DNA of 5,397 nt from Gemmatimonadota bacterium. GTDB lineage: Bacteria; Gemmatimonadota; Gemmatimonadetes; Longimicrobiales; Gaopeijiaceae. Shown one piece after another: positions 1 to 4,807 of this stretch; position 1 is the first letter of the stretch, and each line of letters begins with the position of its first letter. The stretch covers positions 1 to 5,397 of the forward strand of contig JAUXEE010000173.1 of assembly GCA_030618065.1 (NCBI GenBank). The letters run 5' to 3'. The translations under genes were made by a program, and so were the position numbers. The notes below the pieces were generated by a model. It was not told the DNA's origin. It saw only the letters and a program-made list of their open reading frames with translations, and searched no databases.

Positions 1-622
1 AGCGCCCACCTATCCCGAGGTCTGTTGCCATACGCCGTATGACCTGGAAGCCCTGGACACCAGGGTGAAAATTTCCTTTGCCGTGCCTCAGGAAGCGAAA
101 GCTTTGTGCAGGGATGAGATCATTCCCTACTGGGGAGGCCGGACCCTCCGAGACCTGATCATGCGGGAGATGACGCCGGAGTGGAAGGCCGCCTAGGAGG
201 CCGGGGTCTTCACTGAGTTCATGGAGCAACGGGCCCCGCGGCACACCGTTTTGGACGACAAGATCTACAGGAAGGGGTTCCAGGACTTCATCGCCGACAT
301 TCAGGACGTTCTGGAAAGACTGGAATTCCTGAATGATCCTGAGGCTTACGCCAAGCAGCAAGAGCTGAGGGCCATGGAGATCGCTGCCGAAGCCCTCATT
401 CTCTATGCGGAGCGGCACGCCTTGAAGGCCCGGGAAGTGGCGGAGGTTGAACCGGACCCGGATCGGCGAGAAGGGCTGCTCTGCATCGCCCAGGTGGCGG
501 AGCACATCCCAGTCCATCCCCCGCGGGACTTCTGGGAAGCCATTCAGGCCTACTGGTTCGTCCACCTGGGGGTGATGACCGAGCTGAACACCTGGGACGC
601 CTTCAATCCGGGCCATCTGGGC
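1..622 (+). pseudogene. Remnant of a pyruvate formate-lyase-like glycyl radical enzyme
   Basis: The frame beginning at base 2 reads as an internal, N-terminal-half part of a PFL-like glycyl radical enzyme. Recognisable stretches are TYPEVCCHTPYDLE, DEIIPYWGGRTLRDL, MTPEWKAA, TVLDDKIYRKGFQDFIADI, VHPPRDFWEAIQAYWFVHLG and TELNTWDAFNPGHL. About 207 codons remain of a family usually near 800 residues; the window edge removes the start. Two lesions are visible. An in-frame TAG at 194-196 stands where relatives have a residue between KAA and EAG, probably Tyr, and similarity resumes in the same frame straight after it. Near base 622, just after FNPGHL, similarity ends and no frame continues it. The catalytic cysteine and the C-terminal glycyl radical loop are therefore absent, as is any activase gene. 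An ATG at 221 could restart translation, but only of an inactive fragment. Family members act as dehydratases, decarboxylases or lyases on small molecules under anoxia; the original substrate cannot be told from this part. Family assignment is firm, and the pseudogene call is likely. Confidence 0.85.
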
Positions 623-864
623 CACCACCCAGCTCCATCCGGCCGCTTCCCAGCGCCGGGGCTCGGCCCCACAGGCTGCCGACCGCTCCGGCCGCCAGCA
701 GCCGCTCCAAGAGGGAGGCTTCGAGTGGGAGGGCCCGAAGCACGGCGAGGACGACCCCGCACCGAGCATGATCAGGGGGGTCGCCACCCCGAGCCGGGTC
801 GCGACCCGCTCCCGATGGGCTGTACGGCGCCACATCCGCAGACACGGAGGGCGAGGTACCATCA

Positions 865-922
865 CAGTGAAGTGAAGCCCGCGGCGCCTTTACGCCGCAG
901 GCTTCTCACTGTCTGTTCTTTT
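865..922 (+). terminator. Probable intrinsic terminator hairpin
   Basis: Bases 874-886 pair with 893-905 over 13 positions with one C/A mismatch (880/899), leaving a 6-base loop at 887-892. A further 6 pairs (865-870 with 906-911) extend the stem past a 3-base bulge at 871-873. The stem is GC-rich and is followed at 912-922 by a T-rich run containing four consecutive T. This fits a rho-independent terminator for + strand transcription. It lies about 240 bases after the end of the enzyme remnant, so it may be what is left of that gene's original 3' end. The A/C mismatch would become G/U in a minus-strand RNA, so a hairpin working in the other direction is not excluded, but no T-rich run follows on that side. 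Confidence 0.45.
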
Positions 923-924
923 GA

Positions 925-977
925 CCGGTTGCACAACCTCCCCCAGCCCCAACCCACTCCTTCACAGCTGCAACCGG
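925..977. repeat. 9-bp perfect inverted repeat with 35-base spacer
   Basis: CCGGTTGCA at 925-933 is the exact reverse complement of TGCAACCGG at 969-977. The 35 bases between are C-rich with little G, so as RNA or single-stranded DNA they would form a largely unpaired loop. The repeat starts only three bases after the T-run of the preceding hairpin. No function can be assigned. A 9-base match at this distance could occur by chance, but the position beside another hairpin makes it worth recording. Confidence 0.4.
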
Positions 978-1154
978 AATCCCCTTACGCTGCCATTGGG
1001 TGCCCTACGTAACAGCCAGCCAGTGCGAGGGAAGCGCAAAAGACGGTCGATGCAAATACCTTACTCCAAAGACTCATCTCAGACTCCTCCGGATGAGGGT
1101 GGACTGTCCCCCCCTCTGTTCGTTTGAACCGAAGGGGGATTTCCCACCCCATAT

Positions 1155-1212
1155 GGATCGGCGCGCCGCATGCGGTTCCCCCGTGTGCGGCCGATCCTTC
1201 CTTTCTTCTCCC
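1155..1212 (+). terminator. Strong hairpin with pyrimidine tail, terminator-like
   Basis: Bases 1155-1161 (GGATCGG) pair perfectly with 1191-1197. After a 4-base bulge (1162-1165), 1166-1175 pair with 1181-1190 around a 5-base loop (TTCCC). Two of those inner pairs are T/G and G/T, so they hold as wobble pairs only in an RNA copied in the + direction; a minus-strand RNA would have two A/C mismatches. The stem is followed by a long T/C-rich run (1198-1220) on the + strand. This favours a second + strand terminator or a structured RNA end. No + strand gene directly upstream is recognised, and the tail is mixed T and C rather than a clean T-run. Confidence 0.35.
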
Positions 1213-1292
1213 CGTTCTTCTGAGTCATCTCGTCCCCCTTTTCTCTGGACCCACTCACTCCTGCAATCTACTGTCCAGGGAATTCGGGGGCG

Positions 1293-2255
1293 TTAAAAGC
1301 CCACCAGCACCTCACCCTCCCGGACCACGACCTCGTCGTCGATCCTGACGGTGGGCTCCCTGATGATGGCGTCGAAGTGGGTCTTGGCGGATACGGTCCC
1401 ACCCAGGTTGGCGGAGGTGCCTATTCCTATGTGAATGGTTCCGTTCACCCCTTCGTCGTTCAGCATCTCACCGGTGAACCCGGCGCAATCCGGATTCAGC
1501 CCGAAGGCGAACTGGGCGACGTTGTAGACCCACCGGTCGTTTTGGGCCACCAGGAGATCCGAGAGGAACCGGGCCTGATCGCCCCCCTCGATTGCGGTCA
1601 CGAAACCGTCCTCGATGGTGAAGATAACCGGCTTTCGAATGACTCCCACCCCGTAGTAGGGAACGCTCCCGTCCACCACCAAGCGTCCCGACGCCGTTCC
1701 CTGGGTCGGCGCGCAGTTGGCTTCGATGTTGGGAACGGCGGTGAAGCCCGGTCCGTCCAAAAGGCAGGCGTGGCTGTTTCCGGTCACTCCCTCCAGGCTC
1801 ATGGAAAGGTCGGTTCCAGCGGGGTTGGTTACTCGCAGCCGGGCGCCGTTGGTGAGACGGGCCGCCAGGGCCTGACAGACGGGCTGCCGTGCCCGGAAAT
1901 CCGTGAAGAGCCCACCCGCCCTCATCATGCCCTCCGTGAACGCTGTCATGGAAACCACCCTGCCACCGCTCTCAATGGCTTCCCTGACCGCACGGGTGTG
2001 GGCCATAGCCAGCGTCACCGGGAGGAAAACGACATCCGCTCCGGCCAGGGCCGCGGCTACGGTGGACGGCGGCTCCTCGTTGTCGATGCTTCGGGCTGGA
2101 GAAAGAATCAGGCTGGGAATCCCCCCCGCAGCCATGACAGCTTCCAGAAGCGCATCGGCAATACTCCGTCGTTCCGGGTCGGACACGACGGCCACCTGCT
2201 CCCCGGGTCGGACAGCGGCGCAATCGTTCACCAGAATGGCAGCACCTCGCTTCAC
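1293..2255 (-). CDS. M29/NicX-like metalloenzyme, paralog with altered metal ligand
   Basis: This 320-residue protein belongs to the aminopeptidase T (peptidase M29)-like superfamily, which also includes the 2,5-dihydroxypyridine dioxygenase NicX. Members are cytoplasmic metal enzymes. Typical stretches are THTRAVREAIESGGR (86-100), NPAGTDLSMSLEG (144-156), VPNIEAN (174-180), FGLNP (251-255), LNDEGVNGTIHIGIG (265-279) and THFDAI (292-297). Compared with M29 enzymes the likely metal ligands are E178, E268, H275, H293 and D295. The ligand position in the NVAE motif is Q248 (codon CAG), where the neighbouring paralog has Glu. The GTG start at 2255 is chosen because GGAGG lies 7 bases upstream and family similarity begins there; the open frame runs on to 2447, but inside the preceding gene. 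It ends with TAA and has no signal peptide. It is last in the operon, 34 bases after its paralog. At about 320 residues it is shorter than classical M29 peptidases (about 410), so peptidase activity is uncertain. Confidence 0.9.
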   Translation of the reverse strand: MKRGAAILVNDCAAVRPGEQVAVVSDPERRSIADALLEAVMAAGGIPSLILSPARSIDNEEPPSTVAAALAGADVVFLPVTLAMAHTRAVREAIESGGRVVSMTAFTEGMMRAGGLFTDFRARQPVCQALAARLTNGARLRVTNPAGTDLSMSLEGVTGNSHACLLDGPGFTAVPNIEANCAPTQGTASGRLVVDGSVPYYGVGVIRKPVIFTIEDGFVTAIEGGDQARFLSDLLVAQNDRWVYNVAQFAFGLNPDCAGFTGEMLNDEGVNGTIHIGIGTSANLGGTVSAKTHFDAIIREPTVRIDDEVVVREGEVLVGF

Positions 2256-2262
2256 CCCGACA

Positions 2263-2267
2263 CCTCC
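2263..2267 (-). promoter_or_regulatory. Shine-Dalgarno site deciding the GTG start
   Basis: On the minus strand GGAGG stands 7 bases before the GTG at 2255. It supports that start over the longer open frame that would begin inside the upstream gene. Confidence 0.75.
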
Positions 2268-2271
2268 GTCC

Positions 2272-2285
2272 GGACGCCTGCGTCC
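2272..2285. repeat. Small palindrome between the two metalloenzyme genes
   Basis: GGACGC and GCGTCC flank two bases, forming a 14-base palindrome inside the 34-base gap between the stop of the first metalloenzyme gene and the start of the second. In RNA it would give a short GC-rich hairpin just upstream of the second gene's ribosome site. It could tune relative expression or mark an RNA processing point, or be chance in GC-rich DNA. Confidence 0.3.
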
Positions 2286-2289
2286 AGCC

Positions 2290-3282
2290 TCACCCGAAGA
2301 TCTCCTTGTCCCGCTGGATGACCCGGCCGTCCACCTCGATGGTCGGCTCCCACATGAGAAGATCGTAGTGAGTGGGAGCGACGATCTCACCGCCGAGGGT
2401 ATGGCTGGTCCCGATGCCGATGTGGATGGTTCCCAGGACGCCCTCATCCTCCAGCATCTCGCCGGTGAGGCGGGCGTTGGGATTCAAACCCACGCCCAGC
2501 TCTGCCACGTTGAAGCAGTTGCGGTCCCCGAACGATGAGAGGTACGCCCGCAGCCGGTCCGCCTCCGGACCCCCCTCCATCTTGGTGATATACCCATCCT
2601 CCATAGTGCACACCACGGGTTCCTTCAGAATCCCGATCCCTAGATACGGGATAGAGGCATCCGCGATCAGATGGCCGTTGGCGCTTCCAGTCACCGGAAC
2701 CACGTTCACTTCGATATCCGGGACCGGGGCGAGCTGCCCCGGGTCCGGAAGGTTCGTGAGGACATTGGCGGTCCGGCCCTCCATGGAAAAAGTCAGATCT
2801 GTTCCCTTCGGGGAGGTGAGGCGAAGCTGGCTCCCCCTGCTGAAGGCGTCCCCGATCTTGTGACAAATGGCGACCTGAGCCTGAAAGTCCGTCTCCAAAA
2901 GGGCCGGACTGGTGAGGATCTCGTCCGTATACGCCGTCATCAGGATAGCCCGGGCCCCAGCCTCCAGGGCGGACCTCATGGCTCGTGTGTGGGTGATGGA
3001 GATGCTGACGGGGGAGAAGATCACGCTGGCCTCGGCCATGGCCCTGGCCACTGGCTCAGGAGGCTCCTGTCCGTCCTGGCCCCTGACAGGCATGATACAG
3101 GTGGTCACCACAGCTCCCCGGGCCCGGGCAGCCTCGGCCACCAAGGTCGCGTACCTCTCCATTTCCGGATCCGTCACGATGACCACGGGCTCGCCCTCTG
3201 CCACACGACCGTTGACCTCCACAAGCTGCCGGGCGCCCCGGGTCAGCTCCTTCTCGTCTATTCCAACATTTTGATCAGCCAT
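2290..3282 (-). CDS. M29/NicX-like metalloenzyme, full predicted ligand set
   Basis: This 330-residue protein is the paralog of the next gene downstream and of the same aminopeptidase T (M29)/NicX-like superfamily. Shared stretches are THTRAMRSALEAGARAILMTA (98-117, in part), SPKGTDLTFSMEGR (157-170), VPDIEVNVVP (187-196), NVAELGVGLNPNA (258-270), LEDEGVLGTIHIGIG (277-291) and THYD (304-307). All ligand positions expected from M29 enzymes appear kept: E191, E261, E280, H287, H305 and D307. Catalysis could be aminopeptidase/amidase-like hydrolysis, or Fe-dependent ring cleavage as in NicX; the Glu at 261 fits the peptidase side better in my reading. The ATG at 3282 has GGGAG 5 bases upstream, and similarity begins soon after. 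Its start overlaps the symporter stop by 8 bases (3275-3282), so the two are probably translationally coupled. This suggests the enzyme acts in the cytoplasm on what the symporter brings in. There is no signal peptide. Confidence 0.92.
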   Translation of the reverse strand: MADQNVGIDEKELTRGARQLVEVNGRVAEGEPVVIVTDPEMERYATLVAEAARARGAVVTTCIMPVRGQDGQEPPEPVARAMAEASVIFSPVSISITHTRAMRSALEAGARAILMTAYTDEILTSPALLETDFQAQVAICHKIGDAFSRGSQLRLTSPKGTDLTFSMEGRTANVLTNLPDPGQLAPVPDIEVNVVPVTGSANGHLIADASIPYLGIGILKEPVVCTMEDGYITKMEGGPEADRLRAYLSSFGDRNCFNVAELGVGLNPNARLTGEMLEDEGVLGTIHIGIGTSHTLGGEIVAPTHYDLLMWEPTIEVDGRVIQRDKEIFG

Positions 3283-4483
3283 CGGGTCTCCCGAAATATT
3301 CGTCGAAATGGTGGTTGAAAATGATGGCGGTGAAGCCATCGTCGGTACAGTTGGTGGCGGTCCGGAGCATGTCGGGAATGCCACCTGAGAGGGCAATCCA
3401 ACTGGCGATGAAGTCCCCCTGAGCCTGTCCCTCCAAGCCCAGGACATTGGCGAAGAGGGTCGCGCTCCACAGGGCCGTGCCCATGCCTGCCGGAAGGCCG
3501 GGAGCCGCGATAGTGAAAAGGACGATGGCCGGCCAGGCCGCCAACATGGTGACCCAGCTCAACTCGAATCCGAACACGTGACTGATAACGAAGGGGCCGT
3601 ATGCCAGGTAGGCCAGTGCGCTGGCGTCCAGATTCGCCACTGCCCCGAAAGGAATCACGAAATCCGCCACTTCGTCCCGGACCCCCACCTTCTTCACATT
3701 GGCCAGGTTCACCGGGAGGGTCGCCAGAGATGAGCAGGTCCCGGCCGCGAATACGGCGGTGGGAAGGTAGTAGTCCCGGATAACGGGCCCGACTTCCCTC
3801 TTCCCCAGGCGCCGGACCAGAACAAAAGTGTAGAAGGCCCACCAGATCAGGCAGAGGAGGGCCGTATACGCAGCCATGGATAGGTAATGGCTGATGCCCG
3901 TCCGGGCGCCGAACCGAACCCCCAGGGTAACCCCGAAGAGAAGGATCAAGGGAAGCAGCACATAGCCCAGCCTGTGGCCCGCGCCCTCGATGCCCCTGGC
4001 AATGCGGGCCAGGACGGCGTACGTGGGATCGTGCCTGGCGCCGAAGAGGCCCAGGAGGACACCGGCCACGATCGCCACCAAGGGCAGTGACGCGCCCCCG
4101 GTACCGAACATCCTGAGCATCCCCATGGCCTCGGCAAATGCACCCCCCTCCCCTGTGGAAAAGGGGATGCGGAAGATGAGGGACGAGGTGACCAGAGCCA
4201 GGAACCCAGCGATGGCAGAAGTACCGACGTACCAAGCCACCACGGAGCCGGCGAAGCGACCCGCCCGGCCCCGTCGGGCCAGGGTGGCGATGGCCGGGCT
4301 GAGAGCCGCCAAGATGAGGAGGGGAACCACGGCCACCACGCCCCGGATCAGGAGGGAGGTGGCGTCGGCGACCGGCTCGAAGGGCCGGGGGAAGAAACCG
4401 CCCATCCCCAGGCCGACTACCAGGGCAAAGAAGGTCCAGACGTAGGGTGGGAAGCGTCCCGGACGGAGAAACACTTCAAGCAC
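3275..4483 (-). CDS. SDF-family dicarboxylate/acidic amino acid:cation symporter
   Basis: This 402-residue inner-membrane carrier is of the sodium:dicarboxylate symporter (DAACS, GltPh/GltP-like) family, at normal length. Hydrophobic segments lie near 14-30, 43-67, 79-106, 132-149, 172-192 and 199-223, followed by the typical core. Hairpin 1 has CSSLATLP (250-257) in place of the usual Ser-rich SSSAATLP. Helix 7 has NLDAS (284-288) for NMDGT. Hairpin 2 has PGLPAGMG (328-335). Helix 8 runs DMLRTATNCTDD (371-382). Aligned with GltPh, D371, R374, T375, N378 and D382 match D394, R397, T398, N401 and D405. The Arg is the residue that holds the side-chain carboxylate of acidic substrates, so an anionic substrate is likely, with Na+ or H+ as driver; the exact substrate cannot be named. 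GTG at 4483 is the first possible start after an in-frame stop, but no good ribosome site precedes it; GTG at 4474 is an alternative. It is second in the operon and overlaps the next gene by 8 bases. Confidence 0.93.
   Translation of the reverse strand: MLEVFLRPGRFPPYVWTFFALVVGLGMGGFFPRPFEPVADATSLLIRGVVAVVPLLILAALSPAIATLARRGRAGRFAGSVVAWYVGTSAIAGFLALVTSSLIFRIPFSTGEGGAFAEAMGMLRMFGTGGASLPLVAIVAGVLLGLFGARHDPTYAVLARIARGIEGAGHRLGYVLLPLILLFGVTLGVRFGARTGISHYLSMAAYTALLCLIWWAFYTFVLVRRLGKREVGPVIRDYYLPTAVFAAGTCSSLATLPVNLANVKKVGVRDEVADFVIPFGAVANLDASALAYLAYGPFVISHVFGFELSWVTMLAAWPAIVLFTIAAPGLPAGMGTALWSATLFANVLGLEGQAQGDFIASWIALSGGIPDMLRTATNCTDDGFTAIIFNHHFDEYFGRPDG
3288..3292 (-). promoter_or_regulatory. Shine-Dalgarno site inside the symporter's 3' end
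   Basis: GGGAG on the minus strand lies 5 bases before the ATG at 3282 and within the last codons of the symporter gene. It fixes the start of the first metalloenzyme gene and the 8-base gene overlap. Confidence 0.65.
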
Positions 4484-4491
4484 CCGGTGGT

Positions 4492-4507
4492 GAAAAGGTC
4501 ACTTTTC
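4492..4507 (-). promoter_or_regulatory. Hairpin around the small gene's stop, before the symporter start
   Basis: GAAAAG and CTTTTC are exact inverted repeats around a 4-base centre. On the minus strand the stop codon TGA of the 66-residue gene (4499-4501) lies in that loop, and the symporter GTG begins 8 bases after the hairpin. The stem is A/T-rich and weak. Because the symporter lacks a clear Shine-Dalgarno site, the arrangement fits coupling by ribosomes that finish the small gene and restart nearby. This role is inference. Confidence 0.35.
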
Positions 4508-4699
4508 GTAACAGCCCTTCATGCGGCGAGCCTCCCGGAATCGGTTGCCGGAGTCGATCCACCAGCGGACTCCGTACCTCATCCTGGGCGCGCCGGAGAA
4601 TTGGACCGCACAAAAGATGCAACCTTTCGCGTACTCCCGCACGGCGATGGGGAACCCAACCCCTTGAAGCCCGATGGGAAAGGGGGGATGCGGCCGCAT
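4499..4699 (-). CDS. Small basic protein of unknown function, first in the operon
   Basis: This frame encodes 66 residues with no family I recognise. Visible features are a Pro-rich start (MRPHPPFPIG), a hydrophobic patch holding a CxxC pair (C27 and C30 in GCIFCAVQF), an aromatic-basic middle (MRYGVRWWIDSGNRF, 40-54), a basic run REARRMKGC and a third cysteine at 63. It has no signal peptide or clear membrane helix. It is supported by a good Shine-Dalgarno site: AAGGAG lies 7 bases before the ATG, within a longer GGAAGGAG. Its stop lies only 15 bases before the symporter start, in the same direction, and third codon positions are mostly G or C, as in its neighbours. It could be a small partner of the carrier, a metal- or redox-binding protein, or merely a translated leader. 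A competing frame on the same strand (4476-4739) starts with TTG and lacks a good ribosome site. Coding status is moderately likely; function is unknown. Confidence 0.5.
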   Translation of the reverse strand: MRPHPPFPIGLQGVGFPIAVREYAKGCIFCAVQFSGAPRMRYGVRWWIDSGNRFREARRMKGCYEK

Positions 4700-4706
4700 G
4701 GGCCCG

Positions 4707-4712
4707 CTCCTT
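4707..4712 (-). promoter_or_regulatory. Strong Shine-Dalgarno site of the small gene
   Basis: AAGGAG on the minus strand sits 7 bases before the ATG at 4699. It is among the best ribosome sites in the window and is the main argument that the 66-residue frame is translated. Confidence 0.6.
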
Positions 4713-4747
4713 CCAGGCTCGTCCCCTTTTGATCACCAAACGATGAG

Positions 4748-4762
4748 CTACCTTCCCGGTAG
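4748..4762. promoter_or_regulatory. Palindrome in the divergent promoter region
   Basis: CTACC and GGTAG flank five bases in the short region (4700-4807) between the leftward operon and the rightward phosphatase gene. A dyad of this size midway between divergent genes is a plausible operator for a dimeric regulator, and it would overlap the -35 area of the weak promoter proposed for the phosphatase gene. No regulator gene is present in the window. It may be chance. Confidence 0.3.
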
Positions 4763-4776
4763 ATTCAAAGACCGAC

Positions 4777-4782
4777 TACTAT
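4777..4782 (+). promoter_or_regulatory. Possible -10 box of the phosphatase gene
   Basis: TACTAT matches four of six positions of the sigma-70 -10 consensus, including the first two and the last T. No good -35 element lies 16-18 bases upstream, so support is weak. On the opposite strand TTGAAT (4763-4768) could be a -35 for the operon, but no matching -10 follows. Confidence 0.2.
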
Positions 4783-4800
4783 CCTGCCGAGCAGGAGGAA
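4782..4800 (+). promoter_or_regulatory. Ribosome site partly held in a small hairpin
   Basis: AGGAGG at 4793-4798 lies 9 bases before the ATG at 4808 and fixes that start. TCCTGC (4782-4787) is the exact complement of GCAGGA (4791-4796), with a 3-base loop, so the stem would cover most of the ribosome site. If transcription starts just after the TACTAT box, the left arm would not be in the mRNA and the hairpin would not matter; with an upstream start it could limit translation. Confidence 0.4.
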
Positions 4801-4807
4801 CCGACCC

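Larger units (their letters stand above)
623..1292. other. Gene-free stretch between remnant and operon
   Basis: No convincing gene was found in these roughly 670 bases. Open frames exist on both strands, but they give Pro/Arg/Ser-rich translations with no familiar motif. The part up to about 860 is very GC-rich. It begins exactly where the glycyl radical enzyme similarity ends, so it may be foreign or scrambled sequence joined by a deletion. A minus-strand frame at 603-845 has a fairly natural Leu/Ala-rich middle and GC-rich third positions, but no recognised domain and no clear ribosome site. From about 920 the sequence is rich in pyrimidines on the + strand and contains several inverted repeats, described separately. 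The remnant on the left and the operon on the right are convergent, so this is where terminators for both would be expected. Confidence 0.6.

Noticed and set aside
194..196. TAG read as pyrrolysine or another recoded amino acid
   Set aside because: The family is not known for pyrrolysine and the gene is also truncated downstream, so a nonsense mutation or sequence error is simpler. No pylT-like tRNA is visible.
1245..1278. CTGGAC/GTCCAG inverted repeat as terminator of the leftward operon
   Set aside because: Only six pairs surround a 22-base loop, and no T-rich run follows on the minus strand, so it is not a convincing terminator. None was found for the operon.
921..1296. Short + strand open frames in the intergenic stretch
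   Set aside because: Their translations are Pro/Ser/Cys-rich, lack ribosome sites, overlap one another and resemble no protein family.
1377..2321. Long + strand open frame of 314 codons
   Set aside because: It is antisense to the metalloenzyme genes, gives a Gly/His/Arg-rich translation with no domain, and is explained by GC-rich codon bias of the real genes.
2256..2447. N-terminal extension of the second metalloenzyme
   Set aside because: The open frame continues upstream to 2447 but lies inside the first metalloenzyme gene and reads as low-similarity Ser/Arg-rich sequence. The GTG at 2255 has its own ribosome site at the start of family similarity.
2290..3282. Firm naming as leucyl aminopeptidase or as NicX dioxygenase
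   Set aside because: Both activities occur in this superfamily. The sequence shows the fold and likely ligands, but not enough to choose, so no gene symbol was given for either paralog.
3258..4235. Long minus-strand open frame of 325 codons overlapping the symporter
   Set aside because: It shares the strand but is shifted in frame against a full-length SDF carrier with all core motifs. Its Arg/Gly-rich translation is a shadow.
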